Positions 22,140 through 33,275 of a stretch of 64,000 bases of DNA are shown here, in pieces (the stretch's first letter is position 1; the number at the start of each line of letters is the position of its first letter). The stretch covers positions 14,001,123 to 14,065,122 of the forward strand of contig CM069435.1 of assembly GCA_035610365.1 (NCBI GenBank), written 5' to 3'. The notes beneath the pieces are model-generated. The model saw only the letters and a program-made list of their open reading frames with translations. It had not been told where the DNA came from and did no database searches. Made by a program: the position numbers and the translations under genes. This DNA comes from Aquatica leii. Its lineage: Eukaryota; Arthropoda; Insecta; Coleoptera; Lampyridae.

Positions 22140-23760
22140 TTGTGAATAAAACCAGATTCTAAACTCTGTATAAGTGACATTAGAAGAAGTAGTTTCTGTG
22201 TATAAAAAAATAATAAGTATCGTCACAGCTGGTTAAGATCGACTCTGATTGGGTTACGCTCGAAAAGGGGCGTGTTTTCGATAAAGGAGTATAATGACTG
22301 GGAACCAAAGAGAGGATAGTTCGAAACTATGATCACTAATAATGTTATTAGCGTGTTTGATGATTTATATGCTCCTTCGGATTGTGCTATTGAAGAAGAA
22401 TAACGATTTTGCAATCACCAAAACGATATCAAAATTTATATTATATGCTTTTTTATGCTTTTATAAATATGCTTTTCTCTTATACAACGAAAGATTCGAT
22501 AACACAACGTTTCTGTGCAGGATGATGATGACACAAAGCATAAAGCTATCTGGGTGGGTTTGCCATAAACATAATGACCCAGAAGTCCGTCCGGCTTACG
22601 AGATGTGGGAGAGAACCATTAGTTTCAATTTCCATAAAAAATTAAGAAACTTAGACAATTTGAGATGACCATGAGCCTAAACAATAAACGTGTTGTCAAC
22701 AAACTTAAACCATACTTTATGTTTCAGTATTCATGATTCCAAAGTAACCGTTTTAGAAAATTCCATAAAAATGTTAGCTACAACAGGTAAAAGAGGAGAA
22801 CTCGTAGCAGCACTAGAAACCTGTTCAAAATTCTTATCCAATTGGAAGTAATTGGATGATAAACACTGGAACCAAACTCAAGTCTTTACCATGTTGAGCG
22901 AATTTTTAGTAAGAACTTTGGTAAAAAAGTGAAGTGACATAAAAACTCACTAACTAACTAAAAATGTTGGGGTTCAAATTTTATAGTTTCTAAACGTTAA
23001 ATAAAATGCTAAAAATTGAGAATGCGAGAAGAGGTTTTACTTGTAAATTCGCAAAGAATATTGGACAAGAACTTGGCTAGCTTGTAGGTAATTGATTAGA
23101 TAGTACCGACGATAGGTCAAAAGGGAATGCCTTGTTTGTGAACTTTGGGAAGTTCGTATATACGAGGTAGATTAGAAGATTTGATGATTTGACTAACCTC
23201 ATGTTCAATCCTCGAAGTGGGACTACGAGTTAGAAAAGCGCACGTTTCCTCAGACAAAATCGAATGGATTTTTGCAGCATAATCAATTTGGCTCAAAACG
23301 ACAGTAGTGTTGTCTTTGTCGGCTGGAAAAACAATAATATCGGAGTTCTTCTAAAGATTTTTTAGGGACTCTTCCGACCTAGAAATGTTGGGTTTAGAAA
23401 CTTTAGATGATTCAAGAATTTTGTCAGTGTTAATACGAATCGGATCTGAGATGTGGCGAGGAAGGTGTCTTATAGAACACTCGACAGCACATAAAATATC
23501 TTCTTTAAGAATACGTTTGGGAGCAACAACAAAATTCAAACCTTTAGATAGCACCAATTCCTGTTCTAAAGTGAAAGTAAACTAAATAAATCGACGACCG
23601 TCTTCAAGGAGTGGGTAGTGGATGAAACTTTATAATTCTTCGATTCCAATAATTGAAACTTTTTGAGATAATTTTCAGTGTCACTGTTTTCAGGGACTTT
23701 CTGGGCCAGCTTTAACATTAATTTACTCCGGTTCGACATTGAGCAAAGCTACCTAAAAAT
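22140..23760 (-). mobile_element. Penelope-like retroelement B, endonuclease deleted
   Basis: Second copy of the PLE A family. It starts at 23760 with SKGLNFVVAPKRILKEDIL (about 23550-23495), then DNTTVVLSQIDYAAKIHS, SEETCAFLTRSP, and the RT block LPRIYELPKVHKQGIPF (about 23165-23115), a hallmark of PLE RTs. The part from 22500 to 23000 aligns with 850-1320 of copy A. Relative to A, about 380 bp holding the linker and GIY-YIG start are missing at about 22487-22493. The 3' end aligns with A to about 22140. Confidence 0.8.
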
Positions 23761-24094
23761 CTGATAAATTTCAGAAAATTTACATCATTAAATGTAATAA
23801 TTTTATATTTAAAATTTGTAGAAAAATGTCTTATTTTATATGGAAAAATAAAAATTGTCAAATTGTAGAGAATTAATGTTTGTGATGCTTATCCTATTTT
23901 TGCACGACAGAAATATTTTTTTAAAAACTGATTTTGCGTTATTTTAATAAACGTCAAAATGACGTTTTATTAATTTTTGAGCTGCCTAAGGATTCTTTGT
24001 TTAAACTAGTTGGCTTTTTTTTTAATTTAAGAGGTGGTTTGCCTAGCGCCCCTGCACTGCGGTCTCTTTCGTTTTTTTGTGCACTTCTGATTTA

Positions 24095-24325
24095 TTACTC
24101 CTTCATCAGTTCTGTTTCGTCAATGAAGTCCAGAAGTTTATTCCAAGAGGCTTTTTTTAACTCATCATCGGTTAGCTTTGGTTTTCCGAGAATCGTTGTG
24201 CGTTGCATTTGATACGCTTCGCATTTGTACAGCAGATGCTGCGGACTCTGGTCGTCCTTCAAGCATCCGCGGCATAAGGGGCTACTTTGCAGTTTGCATT
24301 TTATGCATATGTTTGTTAAGGCCAC
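24095..24325 (-). pseudogene. LINE ORF2 C-terminal Cys-His segment
   Basis: CIKCKLQSSPLCRGCLKDDQ and SPQHLLYKCEAYQ show the C-x2-C...C-x2-C...H-x4-C arrangement that closes ORF2 in R1/I-type LINEs. It ends with a stop at 24095 and lies just downstream of RNase H, one frame off. Confidence 0.75.
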
Positions 24326-24588
24326 AGTGCCCTGTAATTATTCCCATGAGTTTCCTTAATTTTTGTTGACTCATGCTTGATAATGCAGTTTGAGTGTTTA
24401 ATTGTGGCTCTGTAAGGAAGAGTTTTGTGTGCCTCATCCCTGAAAACGTTTTCCATAGTTTTTTATGCTCCGCTGCAAGTTTGCTGCTAATTATTTCTTT
24501 TCAGGTCTTGTATGCGATTCCGAAAACGGCTTTCGGTCCGATATATGTCCCTGTTGTGCCCTTTTTTGCTAGTGCGTCCGCTATTAGG

Positions 24589-25749
24589 TTACTCTTTACA
24601 GTCTGGTTTTTTGGTATCCAGATGAGCTGCACAGGTTGGCGATTTTATTACTGGTGATCTTAGCGCCAGTAGTGCTGCTTGGCTGTCAGACATGATCGAT
24701 ATCGGCTCATTTGTGAATGATTTCGAGTCGATAATGTTCCTGACACACCAGTCGATAGCATCAACTTTAGCTTGAAAAGCGGATGCATATTTACCCAAAG
24801 TCAGCAAAAATTGCTTCCCATGGTGCTTGCCTCCATATACTCCTGTTCCGGTACCGTTGCGATTTTTTGTTCTATGTGTGTACCAGATAGTTCCTTTAAC
24901 CGGGTAAATGTTTTTTGTCCACTCGTTTTGTGACGGTGTTACCACTTTAAATTTCTTTAAAATGTGATAATTTTTTGTGAAGTCGGATCTCATAGTTAAG
25001 ATTGTTTCTTCACGCAGCACGTTGTATATACCCAGTTTAATTTTCCCGGTAATTGACGCGTGTCCATTAATCTGCAGCCTGTATGCTGCTTGTCTTGCTT
25101 CCATCATTACAACGAGGTGTAATGGTGGAAGTGAAAGTAGTGCTTTTATTGCTGCTGTGGGCGTGGTTCTAATCGCTCCTGTTATCAGTAGACATGTACT
25201 TTGTATTTTGCTTAGCTTTACAGCTGTGTTTTTCAAGTTGGTTCTCTCACCCCATACAAGCGCGCCGTATGTGATGATGGGTCTTGTTACCACAGTATAT
25301 AACCATTTGGTCATTGTGAGTTTCAATCGCCATGTGTGCCCGATCATCCGTTTGGTTGTATTAGGAACCCTGATGGCCTTCGTTGTGACTTTTTCTAGAT
25401 GAGCATTGAAAGTCAGTCTAGTATCAAGAGTAAGTCCCAGATATTTGACTTCTTTTGTCATCGAAAGCGTAACTCCGTACATCGTAGGTAGTTTTATGTC
25501 ATCCGTTTTCCGTCGTTTGGTAAACGGAACAATTGCCGTCTTAGTTGGGTTCACTGACAGTCCCTCTTTTTTGCACCATTTTTCGACGTTGTTTAGTGCA
25601 CTTTGCATTACGTTCGATACAGTTGCCCCAAACTTCCCGTTTGTGATAATGGTGAGATCGTCGGCGTAACTTAAAGCAAACACCCCGCCTTCTTCTAGTT
25701 CCTGTAGTAAGCCGTCCATGACAAGGCACCACAGTAGGGGTGATAGCAT
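24589..25749 (-). CDS. LINE ORF2: reverse transcriptase palm/thumb and RNase H
   Basis: A 386-codon open stretch. It starts inside the RT palm with LSPLLWCLVMDGLL and the catalytic box ALSYADDLTIIT (YADD intact). Then come NPTKTAIVPFTKR, VKYLGLTLDTRLTF, and the thumb segment ITGAIRTTPTAAIKALLSLP with PLHLVV. The C-terminal 90 residues are RNase H-like: AFQAKVDAIDWCVRN and ISIMSDSQAALLALRSP, with acidic residues in the expected places (E in the first block is replaced by K). The upstream part of RT lies in another frame at 25876-26493. The enzyme would copy element RNA at the nicked target. Confidence 0.85.
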   Translation of the reverse strand: MLSPLLWCLVMDGLLQELEEGGVFALSYADDLTIITNGKFGATVSNVMQSALNNVEKWCKKEGLSVNPTKTAIVPFTKRRKTDDIKLPTMYGVTLSMTKEVKYLGLTLDTRLTFNAHLEKVTTKAIRVPNTTKRMIGHTWRLKLTMTKWLYTVVTRPIITYGALVWGERTNLKNTAVKLSKIQSTCLLITGAIRTTPTAAIKALLSLPPLHLVVMMEARQAAYRLQINGHASITGKIKLGIYNVLREETILTMRSDFTKNYHILKKFKVVTPSQNEWTKNIYPVKGTIWYTHRTKNRNGTGTGVYGGKHHGKQFLLTLGKYASAFQAKVDAIDWCVRNIIDSKSFTNEPISIMSDSQAALLALRSPVIKSPTCAAHLDTKKPDCKE

Positions 25750-25875
25750 CCCGCCTTGTAGGCATCCGTTTTGGACTAGAAGTGTAATTCCTTTTTTTTT
25801 ATTGCCCTTGCAATTGAGGTGAAGGTAGTATTGTCAAATGCTCCTTCAATATCTAGAAAAGCACCCAATGCAATA

Positions 25876-26493
25876 TCATTGTATTGGATTGCATTTTCGC
25901 ATCTGCTTACTAGTTGGTGAATTGCTAGCTTGCAAGATTTTCCAGATTGGTAAGTATACTGGTTTCGGTGCAGAGGCGAAGCCTTTAGTGCTCCGTCCCG
26001 TGTATACCTGTCGACTACTGCTTTTAAGTAGTTTTAAGATGAAAGAAGTTAAGCTGATCAGTCTGTAAGATTTAGCCTGGGCGTACGTCGATCTCCCTGG
26101 CTTTGGTATAAATACCACCTTGACAATCCGCCAGCTGTTTGGTATGTGCGAAAGTACTAAGCTGGCTCTGAGAATTTCGCTTCGAAGAGCAGCAAATCCT
26201 TTTTGCAGCATGATGGGATAAATTCCATCGGTTCCTGTAGACTGAAAGAGTTTAAACGTATTGATTCCCCATTCTAGGTTTTCAGAATTGATTAATTTTC
26301 TAGCTAAGTCCCAGTTCCTTTTGGGTGCCTGTTTGTTTGGGACCTCTAGGTCCTGGTGCTTAGGAACTTCGGTTAACGACGAACCCGGGAAGTGTTTTTG
26401 CAGTAGTTCTTGCAAAGTACCTTCAACCGAGTCTGTAAATTTTCCGTTTTTGTTCAGCAAAGAACCAATGTTTTCAGTGCGGTCTTTGCTCAA
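25876..26493 (-). pseudogene. LINE ORF2: reverse transcriptase N-terminal part
   Basis: Contains FQSTGTDGIYPIMLQKGF, IPNSWRIVKVVFIPKPGRST and AKSYRLISLTSFILKLL. These are the finger motifs of LINE RT (G-x-D-G-I-x-P, V-x-F-I-P-K-P-G, Y-R-x-I-S-L-T). A frameshift at about 25890-26000 separates it from the YADD-containing frame. Confidence 0.85.
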
Positions 26494-26564
26494 AGCTTTT
26501 TGGAGTCGAGAGCTTGTAGGTTCGTTTTCTACGTCCCTACAGTACCTTCTCCATGGGTTTCTCT

Positions 26565-27540
26565 TTACCTTTTTAATGGCATTGTTGTATGTTGTGAGGC
26601 TGGTTTTGTATTCATCCCAGTTTCCGCTTTTTTGGCTGCATTATATAACTTTCTGGTGCGTGCCCTTGCTTTGTCAAGCTCCCTGTTCCACCAAGTTATT
26701 TTGTTGGGCGTTCGTTTGATAGTTTTTAGGCAGCTAGCTTCAAATGCGGATTTTAATGAATTAACAATACTATCCGACATTAGTTCTAGCTCGTGCGTTA
26801 ATCTTGCAACTGTGGGGCAGCCCCTGATTTGGCCCGCTAAAGTTTCGTTAAACAAATCCCAGTCGGTTTTTCTTGGGTTTTTGTATTCCATTACGAGTTC
26901 CCTGTCTGATTCAATGTTGAATCGAATGTATCTATGATCAGATAAAGAAGGTTCATCTGATACATGCCACATTTTTATCATTTTGTTCGCTTTTGGACGG
27001 TTATAAACGTAGGCGCATGTCCATTATTTATTATGTCTAAATTGCCTTTTAAAATAAATTCTAAAAGTTTTTCACCTCTTGGATTTGTGTTTGTGCTCCC
27101 CCACAAGGTGTGGTGTGCATTAGCATCACATCCAAGAATCAGTGGTTTGTTGGCCCCACTGTTAATTAGCCTGTGGATTTCCTCCGGTAGCGGCGATCCT
27201 GTCTGGTCGTATGGGAGGTAGCCGGATCCGATAATAAACTCTTTCCGGTTGCCGTCCTCTACTACAAATATTTTAGCTGCCACTAGGTCTCTAGAACATA
27301 AATCCCACAATGGCATTAAGTTTAGTGCGTTTTTTACAATAATGTATGTGCGAGGGTTGTGCACAAGCTGGGCCGCGAGCAGCCACCTACCTGGACAGTT
27401 CAGCCCTTTTATTGTTCCCTTGTGGATCTATGGCTCCTGGACAAGGGCGATGTCAACGTCGTGTGTCACGATATAAGCACTGAGGGCCGCTGAGGCTGCC
27501 CTACAGTGATGTATGTTTATTTGAACCACTTTCAGCATTA
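26565..27540 (-). pseudogene. LINE ORF2: endonuclease and linker
   Basis: The endonuclease begins LKVVQINIHHCRAAS (about 27530-27490) and DIALVQEP, with the catalytic Glu in QEP. Next are SGYLPYDQTGSPLPEEIH, then LGCDANAHHTLWGSTN with the Asp-x-Asn pair, and SDEPSLSDHRYIRFNIES with the closing Ser-Asp-His. The linker WWNRELDKARARTRKLYN leads to RT. Two frameshifts (about 27365 and 26980) break it. It resembles the apurinic-like endonuclease that cleaves the target in this LINE group. Confidence 0.85.
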
Positions 27541-27549
27541 GATTTGTCG

Positions 27550-28520
27550 TCAGCAAATTCTTTCTGGCTCTGGATTTTTATCCATTGTCTCGTGGATATT
27601 CCTTGTAGCATCTGGTTTTTTGCTGTCCTTTTTGGAGTCGGCTAGCGCCCGGAAAGTGATGCTTGAAAATCTAAGTTGCAATTGGTTGGTTGACGCTTCC
27701 ACCTTCTCCCAGGACCCCCTGTCTATAAGCAGGACGTATTGGGTTCCTTTAGGATCTGGTTTAGAGTTAACCACCCGCCACGTTTCGGTACTGATGTTGT
27801 TCCGTACCGATATTTTTTTTAATAGGGTGGCCGGTTCCAGTGCTGTTTCCGGGACTCAAATGATAACCTTCTTGGGTGCAGGAAGGTCTTTGAGATAGAT
27901 AATCTCTAGTTCTCTATTCTCTCCCAGTGGTTTCTTAATATTTGACGTGCCGACTAGCCACTCTTTGGTTGCTTCGTCTGCGCACGTTATTTTCAGAAAT
28001 CCCCCTTTATGGGTACATTTCTGAAAACGCGGAGAAGCTTGTCCTTTCTCTAATCCATCCAAGTATCGAGGTTTTTATGACCTCGGATTCTTCCGGGCGG
28101 ATGGTGTTTTCAGGGAACTCTTTTGGTATAATTGCAAGAGCAATTCCCGTCAGAGTGTCCCTGAATGTCTTTTCTTGGGTTCCTTCGACCACTCGACTAC
28201 GTTTTACTTATCGTTTTTGTGACAGCGGTGTGCTACTGCAAGAAAAGTTGCGTTTTTGCGCTCTTGTTCCGGCAGTTAGTATCGTTGCGTGAGCCGTCTG
28301 GTGTCTCTGTTGCGTTCCTGACATGTCCGCCTTTGCTTCTTGCATAGCTGGGCTTCGCTATTGCGTCCCAGCCATTGAAGTGGAACCGGTTGCTTGCGCT
28401 CCCGATTCTCTTTGTCTTTTAAGCTTTCGCCTTACCGCCCCCGAAAGCTTTTTGGGTTCGCGCTCAGCATCAGTCGTTATTTTTGGGTTCTGCTCAGAGT
28501 CCCCGTCTTTTTTTTAAATT
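27550..28520 (-). pseudogene. LINE ORF1 (gag-like protein)
   Basis: Readable blocks: TGIALAIIPKEFPENTIRPE (about 28150-28090), a middle block with GGFLKITCADEATKEWLVGT (about 28000-27945), and SKPDPKGTQYVLLIDRGSWE (about 27765-27710). The upstream part is basic and Ser/Thr-rich. This matches the RNA-binding ORF1 protein of jockey/R1-like LINEs (I believe the DUF4780 type). Multiple frameshifts. No CCHC knuckle is visible. Confidence 0.6.
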
Positions 28521-29090
28521 TGAGTCGATGGTTCCATATTTGTTCCCACGAGTGCGGAGGAAAAGAAGGTCGCCGTGCGCAGTGCCCCGATACGCACGGA
28601 AGGCTATATACACACGGGGTTCGCCTGGTGCCCCGAGGTTGGAACCAGTGACGACTGGTCTTCTATCCAGTTACGCATTTATTGGCCTGGTTCTCTCTAC
28701 CTTAGATTTAGGTTTTTGATCAGGTTGTCTCCTCTTGGTCCAGACAATTAAGCCAAGACCCAAGATCAGCGCTGCTTGCTCGTGAGACATGTACACAGCA
28801 GCAAGAGGTTTGGGTTTGGCTGCCGTGCTTGCTGATCAAGGTCGGTAGAGCAGCGGCAGGCATTGTTATCCCAGTATTGGCTCTTGCCACGATACTACAG
28901 CTTGAGCTGGGAAAGCTGGTTCGCGTGACAGTAGTATTGAAGTACGTACGGATTTTAACCCGCGACTCCAACACCTGCTAAGGTAAACAGGGTTGTTTCT
29001 AGTCAGCTGGTGAAGCTGCGTTCTCTTACATCCTATTTACCTTCCTATCCACCACCTGGAGACGCGCCCGATAGGTAGCTCAACCCACTA
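28521..29090 (-). promoter_or_regulatory. LINE 5' UTR / internal promoter region
   Basis: GC-rich non-coding stretch ahead of ORF1. Its distal end reads GGGTTGAGCTACCTATCGGG then GCGCGTCTCCAGGTGG on the minus strand, and AT-rich flank resumes just beyond about 29090. LINEs of this group carry their promoter at this place; no TATA-like or initiator motif is clear. Confidence 0.45.
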
Positions 29091-31428
29091 GTAAATCAAA
29101 CATGCCGTCTTCAAAACAAGCGTAGCAACTAGGAGAAAATGATCTAATAGTGAAAAAAGACACTTTTTAAAAAATTACGTTTATTAAGAGCAATCACAGT
29201 ATGCTTATCTTTTTTATAGAAAATTGACAACTCATAACAACGTTGTTCCAAAAACACAACATTCACAGACGAGACCCAACTCACTAATGTCATTTTTTTA
29301 TAGACAAAAATTCCAACTGTGATGAATTCAATAAGGACACTTTTACTCTCTAGTGATAGTAATGTAGAAACTATAACAGGTGTCACTTCTCTACATAAAA
29401 ATGTATACCTTTGGGACTACTTTCCACTAACTAACATAAAAACCACAATTTTTGATTTGTCACTTTTCTATCAACGGAGCGAAATCTTTCTATAACCAAA
29501 TTGATCCATTTTTTGTATATGAAACATCTGGAAACTGCAATGTTGCCATGTTCTAAAATTTTAGCAAAAGTCAATAACAAAAAAACATTTTCTTTCGTTA
29601 AACAATTGTTTGAAATTATTTTTTATGAAAAATAGTTATAGATTCTTTAGCTTTACGTTACTTACGATTACAATACTAAACGAGTTCAACTGACTTTGAC
29701 TTATTCCATAGTCAAATACTAAAAATTTAATTACAAAGATAATTGTTTCTTGTAAATTCTATTTGTGTGCTTTACCTTAAGGGCTATAATTGCTTTGACT
29801 TCTAATGCAATGCGTGGTTTTATAGTTATTTATTTATAGTCATAAACCTTTTAAAATTTGTAATTGAATTGCCGGTTATTTGTTTAATAAAAATATTTTA
29901 ACTTGGAAACATGGATTCTTGGATGCTGCGACAGTTAATAAAATGCACTCATTGCATTCTTTTATCGTCTCAGACGCGAAACTTAAAAAATGTCAAATTC
30001 TGAAAACTTATTGCCGTTAGTTATAAAAGCACTTTTTGTTAATTAATCCTTTTGTAGTTTGCGTTTTTTTGAATTTTATTAGGTTGTATTACCGATTTAA
30101 ATTGGTTGTAAAAAAAACCAAATTGCTAAAGATTTCTTCGGTTAATTAAAGATTCTCACGAACACAATTCGTTTTGCTTAATATCATTTTGTAACGACAA
30201 AATGTTAGTGGTTAATGTATTTATAAAAAAGATTCTTTATGTTCATAATGAAAAACGGTAAGATCCAAAATTCGGTAGCAAATGTGATCCCGATGATATA
30301 AGATCGTCAACGAGGACAATGCCAGGATTTAGTGGGTTGTTTGTTGAATAGTAATCTGACATGTTTTTGTATAAGGCAAGTTCTCGTCTTTTAACATATA
30401 AATATACAGCTGGTAGTTTCTTTTTGCTAAGAATTCTTCTTAATAATCGAAAAAGAATTTAATAATTAGAAATGTAGGTCGTTAACCGTTTCGTTTTTTC
30501 TTCGTTCGAAAAATTGAATCGAAGCTTATTACACACTTTAGTTCAAAATTTCATAGTTTAAGTAATCAATTTATTCGACGTTTTTTTAAATGTAATCTAT
30601 CAGGCGAAAGCACCGTTAAATTCGAATAGATTTCAAACGTAGTTCTTGCATATAATAACGAATTAATGACATCAATAAACTTAATGGAACTTTAACATGA
30701 ACGCGTAGCTAAATCTTCTCAAAAAAAAACAAAGCATTTTTAATTAAAAAAAGAAATCTATTAAATCTGAAATTTTAATTAATTAATTTGGCATATACAC
30801 AAATACGGTTTATTAAATGTTTAAATTGGCTTTATTAACCATTCCGTCTTAATTATTTTAAATTTTATCGAAGAAAAAAATTATCGATTAATCATATGCA
30901 TAAGTCAACTATTTTATAGTATTTTTATCGTCTAATCTTCTATATGCCTGACAGTTTATCTTGACAATTTTAGAAAGATTTCCTTCGGCATTTTTTGTCT
31001 GTAGTAATTAGTACTGAAGTTGCCATGTATTCGTTAAAAAAAGTTAATGAGTGTGAATTTGTGGGTGGTTTTATGTTTTAATTAAGGAACGTGAAGAAAT
31101 ATATTTAATTTTTATTGCTCTAAAGCCTTTGAATAGTAATTAGTCATCTCAGGGCTTTTTATAAAAACGCGTTTAAGCTTTGTTACGAATGTTTATTCTG
31201 TGTTGCTTTTAAGACTATACTCACATTTTTAAACTTAAAAAAAATGATTTCTTAGGTTATATGTAAGCTTTTTATTTGTTTTTACTGTTATTTGTTATTG
31301 AACTTGGCGACTAGCAGATTTTTGCTTACACGTTAAATTTCACGTAGTCCAGAAACTTCAAATCTTACTTGAGGAATCACTATTTTGTCAGAAATTTATT
31401 GCACAGTCACATTATTTTATTAAAACTA
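29091..31428. other. AT-rich intergenic stretch
   Basis: No coding motif, RNA gene or repeat end that I can support over 2.3 kb. Confidence 0.5.
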
Positions 31429-33110
31429 CAGTGCTATTCAAAAGTTTTGTATCGCTCAAATCCACGTCTGCATATTTTTGTTAATTAAATTTTAGTTAGT
31501 GGTTGCAATTATTAACATATTATAAAATTGTTTTTTGGCATAAAGAAGTCGCTTTCAGTGGAGAAATAGCCGTGAAAGTAATGGACGACCAAATAAATTC
31601 GTGATGATACAACGCTAAGAAAACCGAATTTTGCAGACTGTCACAACCATTATCTCGTAACTTAAAGGCAAGCGACTAACTCAGTTTGATTTGGTAGGTG
31701 GGTCGCAAGTCTCGGTGTGCTAAACAAATAAATAACACCCAATACAAACCTTTAAATCTGTCGATTACTGAAAGAAACAATTTGCGAAAACACAGATTCT
31801 AACAAAAATATATTTATTTTCAACAAAAGAGAATAGAAGTTAAAAAAAGAGAAAGAAGTAGACCAATAACAACTAGACAAGGATTATAGATTTGTCAACT
31901 AATATAGTAATATCACAACTCTAATATCGATGTAGGCCCTTTCGATTACATATAATGAGGTGGATTCCACAGGTTACATATTCCGGAAACAGACGGATAC
32001 AACCACAGCTTGGCAATCGTACAAAACTCGCTACAAAAATTGCTTTCCCACTTGGAACGTCGCGTAATTAACCTAATTGCCGAATCTGACCAATACATGG
32101 AATACGTTTTTCCTAGCACATTTGTTAAAAACCTAATAAAAATAACTAATAAGAAAAATTTTGCAGAAAGAAAATACTACTTACATATCGTAAAATAGCA
32201 CTCAGATACACGAACGTTTGCAGCGGTTTCGAAAACGTAAAAAGCGAATAAAATGCTCGTTATTTGCTATATTGCGTTTATCCGCACTCGTAAGGTGATT
32301 TGACAATTAGTAGCGGCGTGTAAATCAGTGCAGCCGTTGATATTAATTTAGAATAACTATTTTTCAAAAATTACAAAATAACATGTAACAAGTCTCCCCC
32401 AACAAAATTAAAACTTGGAGACGACAAAAAAAGCTTATATGTAAAACAGAAGTTTTATCATACGCCATGGGTTAAACCCTAAAATCCAGAACTAACTCAA
32501 ATACAATAACACGCAAACCAAGAAGAAACGTAAACGAAAGAAACTTAACCAGTTCGCTAAGTATAATCAATCGGATGTGTCCAAAAGACGCATGAAGCGG
32601 AATGATACTTTTAAGAACCAAAGAAAGCAACAGAAAAGAGGTATCAAAAGAATGGTACTTGTTGTAAAGTCGACAGAAGTCGAAACGCTAGTAAAACAAG
32701 AAAACCAACAATGTTTAGTTTAGTCTAAGAGTATTTAGATCACGGTGGAAGTCACTGGTTTCCGTAAAACAAAGACAGCACTGTTTGCTTTGTGTTAAAA
32801 AAACACCAGATTGAACTACGGAGCAGTGGAAACAAATGCTATTTAGTGATGAATTGACTTTCACTATCAATAACCATGGTGAAAATGCGTATGTAAGAAG
32901 GTATCTTGGAAAGTGTGCAATTTCAACAATTAAACATCCAAGATCTGTCATGGTATAAGCCTGCATGTCTGTTAAAAGAATTGAGCACCTACATGCCGTC
33001 TCTGAAATGATGAAGGCCGTTAAATTGACAGTCAATAAAGTGGGTAGGATGGAATGGACATCATTACCTAACCCAAACTCAATAGAGAACTTGTGGCAAA
33101 AGATATAACA
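31429..33110 (+). mobile_element. Tc1/mariner relic split by a copia-type LTR
   Basis: The left end CAGTGCTATTCAAAAGTTTT (31429) follows a TA dinucleotide, as in Tc1-like inverted repeats. The DNA-binding linker reads GRPNKFVMIQR then a stop then ENRILQT (31583-31638), directly before an LTR. The catalytic part resumes downstream: KKTPD, EQWKQMLFSDELTF (about 32810-32865) with the first catalytic Asp, NNHGENAYVRRYLGK, then LPNPNSIENLWQKI (about 33062-33105) with the third catalytic residue, a Glu. The second-Asp block is deleted. The right terminal repeat is not visible. Confidence 0.7.
31639..32390 (-). repeat. Copia-type LTR (3' LTR remnant)
   Basis: Read on the minus strand it begins TGTTACATG and ends GTGACA (TG...CA), about 752 bp. 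It is immediately preceded by the purine tract GGGGGAGACT (32391-32400), like the polypurine tract of copia-type elements. Its 3' third is collinear with the plus-strand LTR ending at 9787. AATAAATATAT around 31805 may be the poly(A) signal. No coding remains upstream and no 5-bp duplication is evident, so it looks like a truncated 3' end. Confidence 0.6.
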
Positions 33111-33275
33111 ACAAAAAAACAAAACCTACACAATAATAGTAGTTTATTTAACGAGTTCCTGTGTAAATTGAACGTTTTTTTCCCACGAGGGCACACAATA
33201 CAACATTTTATTGCTCGAACAGAGACTAGGAGGCCCCCAAAGTCTCAAAATCTTTCAAAAATAACTTGACGTTTA

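Larger units (their letters stand above)
23930..29090 (-). mobile_element. Near full-length R1/I-type LINE
   Basis: A 5.1-kb non-LTR retrotransposon, visibly more GC-rich than its flanks. On the minus strand: a 5' UTR (29090-28520) beginning with GGGTTGAGCTACCTATCGGG, ORF1 (28500-27550), and ORF2 with endonuclease (27540-26565), RT (26493-25100), RNase H (24900-24600) and a C-terminal Cys-His segment (24325-24095). The 3' UTR is short. RNase H within ORF2 points to the R1/I/LOA group; I do not assign a finer clade. A 386-codon uninterrupted stretch makes it probably the youngest coding element here, but several frameshifts still make it defective. Confidence 0.85.

Noticed and set aside
24977..28719. 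Many plus-strand frames across the 24-29 kb LINE.
   Set aside because: They are antisense shadows; all protein motifs are on the minus strand.
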